Source of the DNA: Myxococcota bacterium
GTDB taxonomy: Bacteria; Myxococcota_A; UBA796; CAJQPC01
Assembly: GCA_023150845.1 (NCBI GenBank)
Contig: JAKLKD010000040.1
Coordinates: 1-34,550, forward strand
Direction of reading: 5' to 3'
Length of the DNA stretch: 34,550 nucleotides
Under the pieces are notes generated by a model that saw only the letters and a list, made by a program, of their open reading frames with translations, ran no database searches and was not told where the DNA came from. The translations under genes were made by a program, and so were the position numbers. Position 1 is the first letter of the stretch, and each line of letters begins with the position of its first letter. This document shows positions 17,212 to 23,575 of the stretch, one piece after another.

Positions 17212-17240
17212 TTGATACGACACGAAAGAGATGATGTCAA
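17212..17240 (-). promoter_or_regulatory. Sigma-70-type promoter of the TetR operon
   Basis: On the minus strand TTGACA (17240-17235) is followed after exactly 17 bases by TATCAA (17217-17212). The -35 box lies in the spacer of the inverted repeat and the -10 box is part of the downstream arm, so a protein bound to the repeat would block RNA polymerase. The expected start site (17206-17205) coincides with the TetR ATG, predicting a leaderless transcript. Confidence 0.7.
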
Positions 17241-17255
17241 GTCGTGTCGTATCAA
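17212..17255. promoter_or_regulatory. Perfect 14-bp inverted repeat, probable TetR operator
   Basis: TTGATACGACACGA (17212-17225) and TCGTGTCGTATCAA (17242-17255) are exact reverse complements separated by 16 bases. The repeat fills most of the 54-base gap between the SDR stop (17261) and the TetR start (17206). It is visibly more AT-rich than its surroundings. The arms are too far apart for a single classic 15-bp TetR site, so each arm may be one binding surface, which would fit a regulator with two DNA-binding domains. A terminator for the SDR gene is the alternative, but no T-run follows. Confidence 0.75.
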
Positions 17256-17260
17256 AATGA

Positions 17261-18274
17261 TCAGGGCTGATCCAAGCGGGGGAAACCTTCGGGGAAGGCG
17301 ATCTCCATGGGGCCGTTCTCCCAGCTCTCGTAGGCCCGATCGTCGGCGACGGGGGAGGGGGCGCCGAAGGCCTGCTCAAAGTGGGCGCCCCAGTCCGGGC
17401 GGCGGCCATCGACGTCGGTGAAGCCATAGATCCGGCTCAGGCCCCACGACGACCACACCCGCCCGGCGAAGCGCCGCACGTTGGGATCCCCGGCCAGAGC
17501 CGCCACGGCGCGGCCGACGAAGCGGGGGGTCTCCGAGGCGATGAAGTTGGGATCGACCTTGGCGCCGTCCTGCCAGTTCTCTTCGGTGACGCCGAAGCCC
17601 TCCAGCATCTCCTCCGAGCGTAAGAAGCCCGGCGTGAGCGCCAGCGCCGTGACCCCGCTCGGCCCCAGGCGCTTGTGGGTGATGAACGAGAGGCGGATCA
17701 CCGCCATCTTGGCGAGGTCGTAGAACACCCCGCCGCGGAAGCCGAAGTGGTCACCGTCGGTGATCTCGATGACCACGGCGCCGGGCCGGGCGGTGAGCAG
17801 AGGCGTGGCGTAGCGCAGGGTGATGAGGTGCGTCCAGACCGCGGTGTCAAAGAGCTTGCGGCCATTAGGGATGTTGAGCTCGTCGATGGGCACGCCAAGG
17901 TCTTGCAGGCGCTCGCCGCCCCAGATGTCGTTCACCAGGAGATCGACGCCGCCAAACTCGGCCTGCACCCGGGCGCAGATCGCGGCGACCTGGGCCTCGT
18001 CGAGGTGATCACAAGGCCAGGCGAGGCCGCGCCCCCCGGCGGCGGTCACGAGCTCGGCGGTCTCATCGAGGGTCTCGGGGCGGGCGCTCGGGGAGGGCTG
18101 GCCACGCACGCTGCGCCCGGTGCAGATCACCGTGGCGCCGGCCTCGCCCAAGGCCACGGCGATGCCTCGCCCCGCGCCGCGGGTGGCCCCTGCCACCCAG
18201 GCCACCTTGCCGCTGAGGGGGAGGGGAGCGGCGCTGGAGGCGTCGTGCTGGGCGGGCGGTTGGGTCGTCGTCAT
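17261..18274 (-). CDS. Short-chain dehydrogenase/reductase
   Basis: A 337-residue NAD(P)-dependent SDR, longer than the usual 250. The cofactor motif is GATRGAGRG near residues 29-37, the core D/N region reads DLLVNDIWGG instead of the classic NNAG, and the active site is YDLAKMA (Tyr and Lys). A Pro/Ala-rich N-terminal tail of about 20 residues precedes the fold. About 80 extra residues after the core, including a WSSWGLSRIYGFTDVDGRRPDW segment, are shared with a subgroup of SDRs of unknown substrate. ATG 18274 has a GGAG ribosome site. It is divergent from the WYL regulator, with a short inverted repeat between them, so the WYL protein probably controls it. It may also be read through into the TetR operon, since only 54 bases separate them. 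The substrate is unknown. Confidence 0.82.
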   Translation of the reverse strand: MTTTQPPAQHDASSAAPLPLSGKVAWVAGATRGAGRGIAVALGEAGATVICTGRSVRGQPSPSARPETLDETAELVTAAGGRGLAWPCDHLDEAQVAAICARVQAEFGGVDLLVNDIWGGERLQDLGVPIDELNIPNGRKLFDTAVWTHLITLRYATPLLTARPGAVVIEITDGDHFGFRGGVFYDLAKMAVIRLSFITHKRLGPSGVTALALTPGFLRSEEMLEGFGVTEENWQDGAKVDPNFIASETPRFVGRAVAALAGDPNVRRFAGRVWSSWGLSRIYGFTDVDGRRPDWGAHFEQAFGAPSPVADDRAYESWENGPMEIAFPEGFPRLDQP

Positions 18275-18330
18275 CGTTCACTCCAGGGTTGGGGTTCAGA
18301 GCGGTCGTCCTTCAAGCTCACACGCTATTC

Positions 18331-18347
18331 ATGACATGCTGTGTCAT
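18331..18347. promoter_or_regulatory. Short inverted repeat in the SDR/WYL divergent region
   Basis: ATGACA (18331-18336) and TGTCAT (18342-18347) are exact reverse complements around a 5-base centre, giving a 17-base dyad in the 98-base divergent region (18275-18372). Its AT-rich composition and position suggest an operator for the WYL regulator. No clear -35/-10 pair could be assigned to either gene. Confidence 0.45.
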
Positions 18348-18372
18348 ATTGAGAGTCGCGGAGAAAAAAGTC

Positions 18373-19566
18373 ATGCGCGCCGATCGCCTGCTGCGCCTCA
18401 CCCACATCCTCGCGGACGGCCGACGCCGCACCGCCAGCGCCTTGGCCGCGCGCCTGGAGGTCTCCGAGCGCACGATCCTGCGCGACGTCGAGGCCCTGCA
18501 GGAGGTCGGCGTGCCCATCACGGCGAGCCCCGGGCCTGAGGGCGGGATCTCTTTGCCCCAGGGCTGGGGTCGGCTCATCTCGGGGCTCAGCGCCGGGGAG
18601 GTGCGGGCCCTGGCGGCTCTGGCCACCTCAGAGACCTTAGGGGAGCTCGGGGAGCCCCTGGAGCGCGCCTTGGCGAAGGTCCTCGCGGCCTTGCCCACCC
18701 CCCAGCGCCTCGTGGCGGACGAGGCCCGGCAGCGCCTGCTCGTCGATCCCGCCCCCTGGTGGTCGGGCTCCCCCGAGGCCCCGGCGGCGCTCGACGCCAT
18801 CCGCGAGGCGATCTGGGCCGATCGACAGGTCCGCGTCGTCTACGAGGACGCCCAGGGCCGGGTCACCGAGCGTGAGGTGTCACCGCTCGGCCTCGTGCTC
18901 AAGGGCGGCCGCTGGCACCTGCTCGCCGAGACCGCCGCCGGGCGCCGGGTCTTCCGCGGCGACCGCCTGCGCGGGGCCACCCTGCTCGACACCCCGGCGG
19001 CCCGGCCCGAGGGTTTTGAGCTGCGGGAGGCCTGGCGGGAGGCCACCCAGAGCTTTGTCACATCTCGCCCACGATTTGATGTGACGATGCGACTTACCCC
19101 CGCGGGGCGCCGGGCCCTGGCGGTGACCCGGCCTGAAGAGGAGCGTGAGCGAATCCTCGGCGGGGACGGCCCGCTCACCCTCGACTTTCAGCAGGAGGAG
19201 ATCGCCTGGGCGACGGTCACGCAGCTCGGCGAGGAGCTCGACGTGATCGAGCCCGCCGCCTTGCGGGCGCGGCTCATCCGGCTGGCGCAGCGTTGGCTAG
19301 GGGCCTCAGGCGGCGAGCCCGGCGGCGTAGAGGCTGTCTCCGCGGCGGGCGATGTCCCAGACCAGGGGCAGCCAGGCGCCGTCGCTCAAGGAGAGACGGG
19401 TCTGGGCGGTGGTCTTGCGGGTGGGGTCGTCGTAAGCCTCACGCAAGGCGCGGCGCAGGGCGGCGCGGTCGTCGGGGTGGGCGAGGTCGACGAGGTTCAT
19501 GGCGCGCAGGCGCTCGGTGGGCAGGCCGAGGCGGCGCTCCCAGGCGGCGTTGATCACCCGCAGTGA
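18373..19566 (+). CDS. WYL-domain transcriptional regulator (YafY/DeoR type) with read-through tail
   Basis: A 397-residue regulator. The N-terminal HTH_11 domain (about 2-60) includes ALAARLEVSERTILRDVEAL. A WYL domain follows at about 140-210 (VRVVYEDAQG, GGRWHLLAE, FRGDRL), the tryptophan motif being W-H-L rather than W-Y-L. A WCX-type C-terminal region ends near residue 311 (LIRLAQRWLGAS). I start at ATG 18373, which has GGAG 9 bases upstream; the frame extends further 5' to 18289 but without a ribosome site or homology. WYL regulators bind ligands or nucleic acids and usually control the adjacent divergent gene, here the SDR. The last 86 residues are Gly/Val-rich and are simply the antisense of the convergent GAF-PAS gene; the original stop seems to have been lost. 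Regulator identity is firm. Confidence 0.85.
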   Translation: MRADRLLRLTHILADGRRRTASALAARLEVSERTILRDVEALQEVGVPITASPGPEGGISLPQGWGRLISGLSAGEVRALAALATSETLGELGEPLERALAKVLAALPTPQRLVADEARQRLLVDPAPWWSGSPEAPAALDAIREAIWADRQVRVVYEDAQGRVTEREVSPLGLVLKGGRWHLLAETAAGRRVFRGDRLRGATLLDTPAARPEGFELREAWREATQSFVTSRPRFDVTMRLTPAGRRALAVTRPEEERERILGGDGPLTLDFQQEEIAWATVTQLGEELDVIEPAALRARLIRLAQRWLGASGGEPGGVEAVSAAGDVPDQGQPGAVAQGETGLGGGLAGGVVVSLTQGAAQGGAVVGVGEVDEVHGAQALGGQAEAALPGGVDHPQ

Positions 19567-20151
19567 GCCACGATCGTCCAAGGCGCAGAGCAGGTGGTCG
19601 CTCAGCTCGGCGAGGCGCGCCCCGGTGAGGGCCTGGGCCAAGGCGTGGGTCAGCTCCATGGCGCGGCGGCGCTGCTCCAGGATCTCCACGACCTGGGTGG
19701 CGAGCAGGTTGAGCAGCTCACGCTGGGCGTCGGTGAGGCGCCGGGCCGTCGGCGCGATGGCGCAGAGGGTGCCCAAGACGTGGCCGTCGGGGGTGCGCAG
19801 CGGGGAGCCCGCGTAGAACCGGATCTTGGGGAGGTTCTTGACGAGGGGGTTGTCGGCGAAGCGCTCGTCGGCGTGGGTGTCCGGCACCTCCAGGGGCTGC
19901 CGGGAGGCGACGACGTGGCCGCAGAAGGACCAGGACCGGGGCGTCTCGGAGACGTTGAGGCCGTAACGCGACAAGAACCACTGGCGGTCTCGATCGACGA
20001 GGCTCACGAGGGCGATGGGCACGTCGAGGGCGAGGGCGACCATCCGAGTGATGCGGTCAAAGAGCGCCTCGGGCTGGTTATCGACCACACCGTAGCGGTC
20101 GAGGGCCTCCTGTCGGGCCTGCTCATCGGGGGGAATCTCGGCAGAGATCAT
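19306..20151 (-). CDS. GAF-PAS sensor protein without output domain
   Basis: A 281-residue cytoplasmic sensor. Residues about 25-165 form a GAF domain of the type found at the N-terminus of many histidine kinases (VALALDVPIALVSLVDRDRQWF, SFCGHVV, FYAGSPLRTPDGHVLGTLCAI). After a helical linker, residues about 185-280 form a PAS domain (ALDDRGSLRVINAAWERRLG, AHPDDRAAL, final DSLYAAG). The protein stops right after the PAS fold, with no kinase, GGDEF or other effector, so it must signal through a partner or is a shortened kinase. The CGHVV cysteine and neighbouring residues are common in this GAF group, but no chromophore can be claimed. ATG 20151 has a perfect AGGAGG 4 bases upstream. It is 82 bases downstream of the MopE-like gene and its 3' end overlaps the WYL frame by 261 bases. 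Confidence 0.8.
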   Translation of the reverse strand: MISAEIPPDEQARQEALDRYGVVDNQPEALFDRITRMVALALDVPIALVSLVDRDRQWFLSRYGLNVSETPRSWSFCGHVVASRQPLEVPDTHADERFADNPLVKNLPKIRFYAGSPLRTPDGHVLGTLCAIAPTARRLTDAQRELLNLLATQVVEILEQRRRAMELTHALAQALTGARLAELSDHLLCALDDRGSLRVINAAWERRLGLPTERLRAMNLVDLAHPDDRAALRRALREAYDDPTRKTTAQTRLSLSDGAWLPLVWDIARRGDSLYAAGLAA

Positions 20152-20181
20152 AGAGCCTCCTGCGTATAGAATGCCCCGAGT

Positions 20182-20203
20182 GGAGTCAGGTTGCGATGAC
20201 TCC
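20182..20203. repeat. Perfect 7-bp inverted repeat between the MopE-like and GAF-PAS genes
   Basis: GGAGTCA (20182-20188) and TGACTCC (20197-20203) are exact reverse complements with an 8-base loop, located in the 82-base gap after the MopE-like stop and before the GAF-PAS ribosome site. No T-run follows on the minus strand. It may be a terminator for the envelope operon or an operator for the sensor gene. Confidence 0.45.
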
Positions 20204-20233
20204 GCGCTTACATCTTTTGGAGAGTTTTGGGGC

Positions 20234-22648
20234 TCAGGGGACGGAGGAGGCGCCGGGGTCGGGAGTAGACGCGCCGCTCAGCGCCGAGGTGGCGCCTGCG
20301 CTGCCGTTGCTGAAGCCGTTGCAGGTGGCGCAGTCGAGGCGCACACGCCCGCTGCCGCCGTTGCCGCCGACGCGGATGTTCGACGAGTTCCCCAGGCCAC
20401 CTTGGGCGTCGACGGCGCCCGTCGCGAGGCTGAGATCGGTCGCGGCGAGCCAGATCGTGCCGCCAGATCCACCGCCCGCGCCGTAGGTGTAGGTGCCCTG
20501 CGCGCAGTGGTCTGAGGAGCCGCCGGAGGAGGTGAAGGCCGCCGTGCCCGAGGCCACGATGCTGCCCGCGGTGACGTAGAGGATCCCCGCGCCGTCGCCG
20601 CCAGGGCCGTAGCCCGAGCCGACGCAGCTGTTGTTGCCTTGCCACACACCGCCGCCGCCGGAGCCGAAGAACATCGTGGTGAGGCTCGCGTCGCCGTAGG
20701 TGGCGCCCTTGTACGGCGCCGTGGCGCTGCCGCCGGTCCAAGACGCGCCCGCCGTGGCCCCGCCGCCGTACTCCCCGCCGCCGCCGGTGATGTGTGCGCC
20801 GCCGCCGCCGTAGTTGTTGATCCAGTGGCCGTAGGACTCGTTGTAGGCCGCGCAGGCGCCGTTGCCGTCCCCTTCGCCCTCTCCGGCGAAGCTCTCCCCT
20901 TGGTAGCTGTCGCAGTTGTAGGAGGTGCCCGTCGCGCCGCCGAGGAAGCCCAAGGCCGAGGCGGTCACCGTACCGCCGCTGGCGACGGTGAGGGTGCCTC
21001 GGGCGCGGAAGGCGAGCACGCCGCCGGTCTGCCCGTCCCAAGCCGCGACGCTCAGGGTGGAGCCGGCGCTCACGGTCACGTCCTCGTAGTTCGGCACCCG
21101 CTGGGCGACGATGGTCTGGCCGCTGAGGTCGCTGTTGTCCGCGACGCCGAAGGTCTCGGTGATGGCGCGGGCGAGGGTGATGGTGTCGCCGGAGATCGAG
21201 ACGACGGAGACGAGCTCGTAGGCGCCGACGTTGGTGTAGGCCGCGTCGGAGCCGTGGAGGTTGATGAGGAGCAGCTCATCCCCCTCGGCGAGGCCGGTGA
21301 CCGTGGTGTTGACGGTGACCGTGCTCGGCCCGAGGGCCACGACGGGCCAGGCGATGGCGTCGGGCTCGGTGCGGCCGTTGCTGGCGTCGTCGCTCAGGAG
21401 AACCGTGCCGCTCACGCTGAGGTCGCCGTCGCTGCCGGTGCCGAGGTGCAGGTCCTCGTCGGTGTCGCCGTCGCAGTCGTTGTCTTCGCCGTCGGGGCGC
21501 TCGGCGGCGTCGGGGTTGCTCCAGTCGTTCGTGTCGTCGCAGTCCGAGTCGTCTAAGGACACGCCGCTCGGCACGTCGCAGGACCGGCCCCCGGCGTCGG
21601 GGTCGCCGAAGCCGTCGCCGTCGTCGTCGTTGAACCACTCCGTGGCGTCGATGGCGTCGTCTTCGTCGATGTCGCCGTCGCAGTCGTTGTCGATGTCGTC
21701 GCAGCGCTCATCGGCGTCGGGGTTCACCGCGGCGACGCCGTCGTCGCAGTCCGTCGCGCCCTCGGTGTAGCCCGTCGGCGCCTCACAGGCGGCGGTGGGG
21801 TAGTCGGCGTCGCCGAAGCCGTCGCCGTCGGTGTCAGCGTAGAAGGTCTCGGCGTCGGCGGCGTCGGGCTCATCGACCTGGCTGTCGCAGTCATTGTCGA
21901 TGCTGTCGCATAGCTCGGTCGCGGCGGGGTTGACCGTCGTGTCGCCGTCGTCGCAGTCCATGCTGTCGACGACGTAGCCCGCGGGGGTGTCGCAGGCCCG
22001 GGCGGTGTAGTCCGCGTCGCCGTAGCCGTCGCTGTCGGCGTCTTGATACCAGGTCCCGGCGTCGACGGCGTCGTCTTCATCAACGGCGGTGTCGCAGTCG
22101 TTGTCGCGCTCGTCGCAGATCTCCGCGGCGTCGGGGTTCACCTCGCCGTCGCCGTCGTCACACTCCTCACAGGCCGCGAAGCCGTCGAGGTCGGCGTCGG
22201 TGAAGCCTGAGGAGCCGTCGCAGTTGTAGTCGGCGGGGTCGCCGCAGTCCGTCTCCGGGGCGCCGGGGTAATACGCGGCGTCACCGTCGTCGCAGTCACC
22301 CTCCAAGGCCACCCAGCCCTCACCGGGGGGCTCACAGGCGAGGGTGCTCGTGGCGCTGTCGCCGTAGCCGTCGCCGTCCTTGTCTTCGCTCCAGGCCGTC
22401 GCGTCTGTGGCGTCTTCATCGGCGCTGCCGTCGCAGTCGTTGTCGAGGCCGTCGCAGAGCTCAGCGGCGTCGGGGTAGACCGAGGCGTCGTCGTCGTCGC
22501 AGTCTTCGCCCTCGGTGAAGCCGTCGCCGTCGTCGTCGACCTCCTCGTCCGGCGGGACGAGGGCGGTGTCTTCAGGGGTGGAGCCGTCGTCTTTGCAGGC
22601 GAGGGCGAACAGGCAGAGCACGACGCTCAGGTGAGCAGACAGACGCAT
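20234..22648 (-). CDS. MopE-like lipoprotein with six DCDDGD calcium/metal-binding repeats
   Basis: An 804-residue exported lipoprotein. A signal peptide ends in the lipobox-like FALAC (Cys18), followed by Lys-Asp-Asp. Residues about 38-400 hold six repeats of 50-70 residues, each built from a DxDGDG loop, a Cys, a DCDDxD block, a P-D/G-A turn and CD..DNDCDG. These are the putative metal-binding (MopE/thrombospondin-3-like) repeats abundant in myxobacteria, which probably bind calcium and are stabilised by disulfides. Repeat 6 has lost one Cys (ERPDGEDNDCDG). Residues 400-804 form a beta-rich domain that becomes extremely Gly/Ser-rich (GGGGG, GSGGGG, GAGGGSGG) from about 570, like a repetitive beta-helix or adhesin surface. 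It follows the small lipoprotein gene by 63 bases and is likely the surface component of the same operon. No C-terminal sorting motif is seen. Confidence 0.82.
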   Translation of the reverse strand: MRLSAHLSVVLCLFALACKDDGSTPEDTALVPPDEEVDDDGDGFTEGEDCDDDDASVYPDAAELCDGLDNDCDGSADEDATDATAWSEDKDGDGYGDSATSTLACEPPGEGWVALEGDCDDGDAAYYPGAPETDCGDPADYNCDGSSGFTDADLDGFAACEECDDGDGEVNPDAAEICDERDNDCDTAVDEDDAVDAGTWYQDADSDGYGDADYTARACDTPAGYVVDSMDCDDGDTTVNPAATELCDSIDNDCDSQVDEPDAADAETFYADTDGDGFGDADYPTAACEAPTGYTEGATDCDDGVAAVNPDADERCDDIDNDCDGDIDEDDAIDATEWFNDDDGDGFGDPDAGGRSCDVPSGVSLDDSDCDDTNDWSNPDAAERPDGEDNDCDGDTDEDLHLGTGSDGDLSVSGTVLLSDDASNGRTEPDAIAWPVVALGPSTVTVNTTVTGLAEGDELLLINLHGSDAAYTNVGAYELVSVVSISGDTITLARAITETFGVADNSDLSGQTIVAQRVPNYEDVTVSAGSTLSVAAWDGQTGGVLAFRARGTLTVASGGTVTASALGFLGGATGTSYNCDSYQGESFAGEGEGDGNGACAAYNESYGHWINNYGGGGAHITGGGGEYGGGATAGASWTGGSATAPYKGATYGDASLTTMFFGSGGGGVWQGNNSCVGSGYGPGGDGAGILYVTAGSIVASGTAAFTSSGGSSDHCAQGTYTYGAGGGSGGTIWLAATDLSLATGAVDAQGGLGNSSNIRVGGNGGSGRVRLDCATCNGFSNGSAGATSALSGASTPDPGASSVP

Positions 22649-22651
22649 GGG

Positions 22652-22668
22652 GGCTCCTTCTTGGAGCC
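22652..22668 (-). promoter_or_regulatory. Hairpin overlapping the ribosome site of the MopE-like gene
   Basis: On the minus strand GGCTCC, a 5-base AAGAA loop and GGAGCC form a perfect 6-bp GC-rich stem, and the AAGGAG ribosome-binding sequence of the MopE-like gene (ATG at 22648) lies in the loop and 3' arm. When folded it would hide the site, so translation of this gene may be damped relative to the upstream operon genes. A weak intercistronic terminator is the alternative. Confidence 0.5.
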
Positions 22669-22711
22669 TGAATTGTAGCCGCGACTCGGCGCGCTCGTCG
22701 GCGAAGGCCGC

Positions 22712-23575
22712 TTATTCTGGGAAGAGGAAGGCCAGCTCTCCCTCGACGTTGAAGGTGATGCTGATCTGGGAGCAGTCGCCGTCGCCGTCGAGGTCGAGGT
22801 CTGAAGCCGCGCGCAGCAGGGGCTCCAAGGTGCCGTAGAGGTCGGGATCGACGTTCTCTTCTTGGGCGATGCGGAGCAGGTAGTCCACGTCGAGGCCGCC
22901 GCCGAACAGGCCCTCAAAGTGGCCGTCCGGAGACAAGGTGAGGCCGAAGATGGCGCCGCTCACCTGAATCTCCAGGGGCACGTCAAACACCGTGAAGGGC
23001 AAGACGAGGGTGAGGGGGCCGGCCAGGAGCGCGCCGTCTTGGAGCGACACGGCCTCGACGGTGCTGGGGTTGGCGTTGGGGTCGCGGTCGAAGGTCTGGC
23101 CGGAGACGATCTCCCCGGCGGCGCTCACGAAGGGCTCGCCGACGCCCTGAAGCACGGTGAAGTCTACGCAGACGTCGTTTAAGGGGTCGTCGTAGTCCTC
23201 CAGCTCGATGAGCAGGAGCAGCACGCCGTCGCGGATGGACTGCTGGATGAGGGGCTCGACGGCGGCGGCTTCGGTGGACTCCAAGGCCGGGAGCAGCCGG
23301 GCGAAGGCGTTGTCGATGCCGGGCTCACCGTTGGGGCCGACGAGGTCGGGGATGCCGCAGCCCTCGTCGTCTCCGGCCTCGCTCGTGTGGCCGTCGAGGT
23401 CAAACCCGGCGCTCACGCCGTCCTCGACCCGGGCGAAGCTCAGCGAGGTCACGACACCGACCCGAGTGTCAAGTGTTCCTGTACACTCTTGGAGGTGCAG
23501 CGGCAGGTCGGCGTCGGTGTCGTCCGGGGCGCAGGCCAAGGCGAAGGTGAGGGGGAGGAGCGTCGCGGCGCGCAT
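22712..23575 (-). CDS. Lipoprotein of unknown function in DUF1592/DUF1552 operon
   Basis: A 287-residue exported lipoprotein. The signal peptide ends in FALAC (Cys15), the same box as in the MopE-like neighbour, followed by an acidic stretch (APDDTDAD). The mature part is acidic, mostly beta and alpha mixed, with two Cys pairs (ECTG, GCGIPD, VCVDF, DCSQ) and a DLDLDGDGDC segment near residue 265 that looks like a single calcium-binding loop. I recognise no named family. I start at ATG 23575, which has GGAGG 4 bases upstream and overlaps the DUF1552 stop by one base (TGATG); a GTG three bases earlier has poorer spacing. Operon position suggests it works with the DUF1592 and DUF1552 proteins in the envelope. 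No enzymatic motif is visible. Confidence 0.75.
   Translation of the reverse strand: MRAATLLPLTFALACAPDDTDADLPLHLQECTGTLDTRVGVVTSLSFARVEDGVSAGFDLDGHTSEAGDDEGCGIPDLVGPNGEPGIDNAFARLLPALESTEAAAVEPLIQQSIRDGVLLLLIELEDYDDPLNDVCVDFTVLQGVGEPFVSAAGEIVSGQTFDRDPNANPSTVEAVSLQDGALLAGPLTLVLPFTVFDVPLEIQVSGAIFGLTLSPDGHFEGLFGGGLDVDYLLRIAQEENVDPDLYGTLEPLLRAASDLDLDGDGDCSQISITFNVEGELAFLFPE

Noticed and set aside
21430-22560. Recurrent GTCGTCGCAGTC-like DNA units that look like a tandem repeat or CRISPR-like array.
   Set aside because: They are codons for the repeated DCDDGD and DNDCDG peptide motifs; spacing is irregular and there are no unique spacers.
20234-22648. Calling this protein MopE itself, a copper-binding surface protein of methanotrophs.
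   Set aside because: Only the DCDDGD repeat type is shared; the copper site of MopE and its methanotroph context are absent, so only a MopE-like repeat name is justified.
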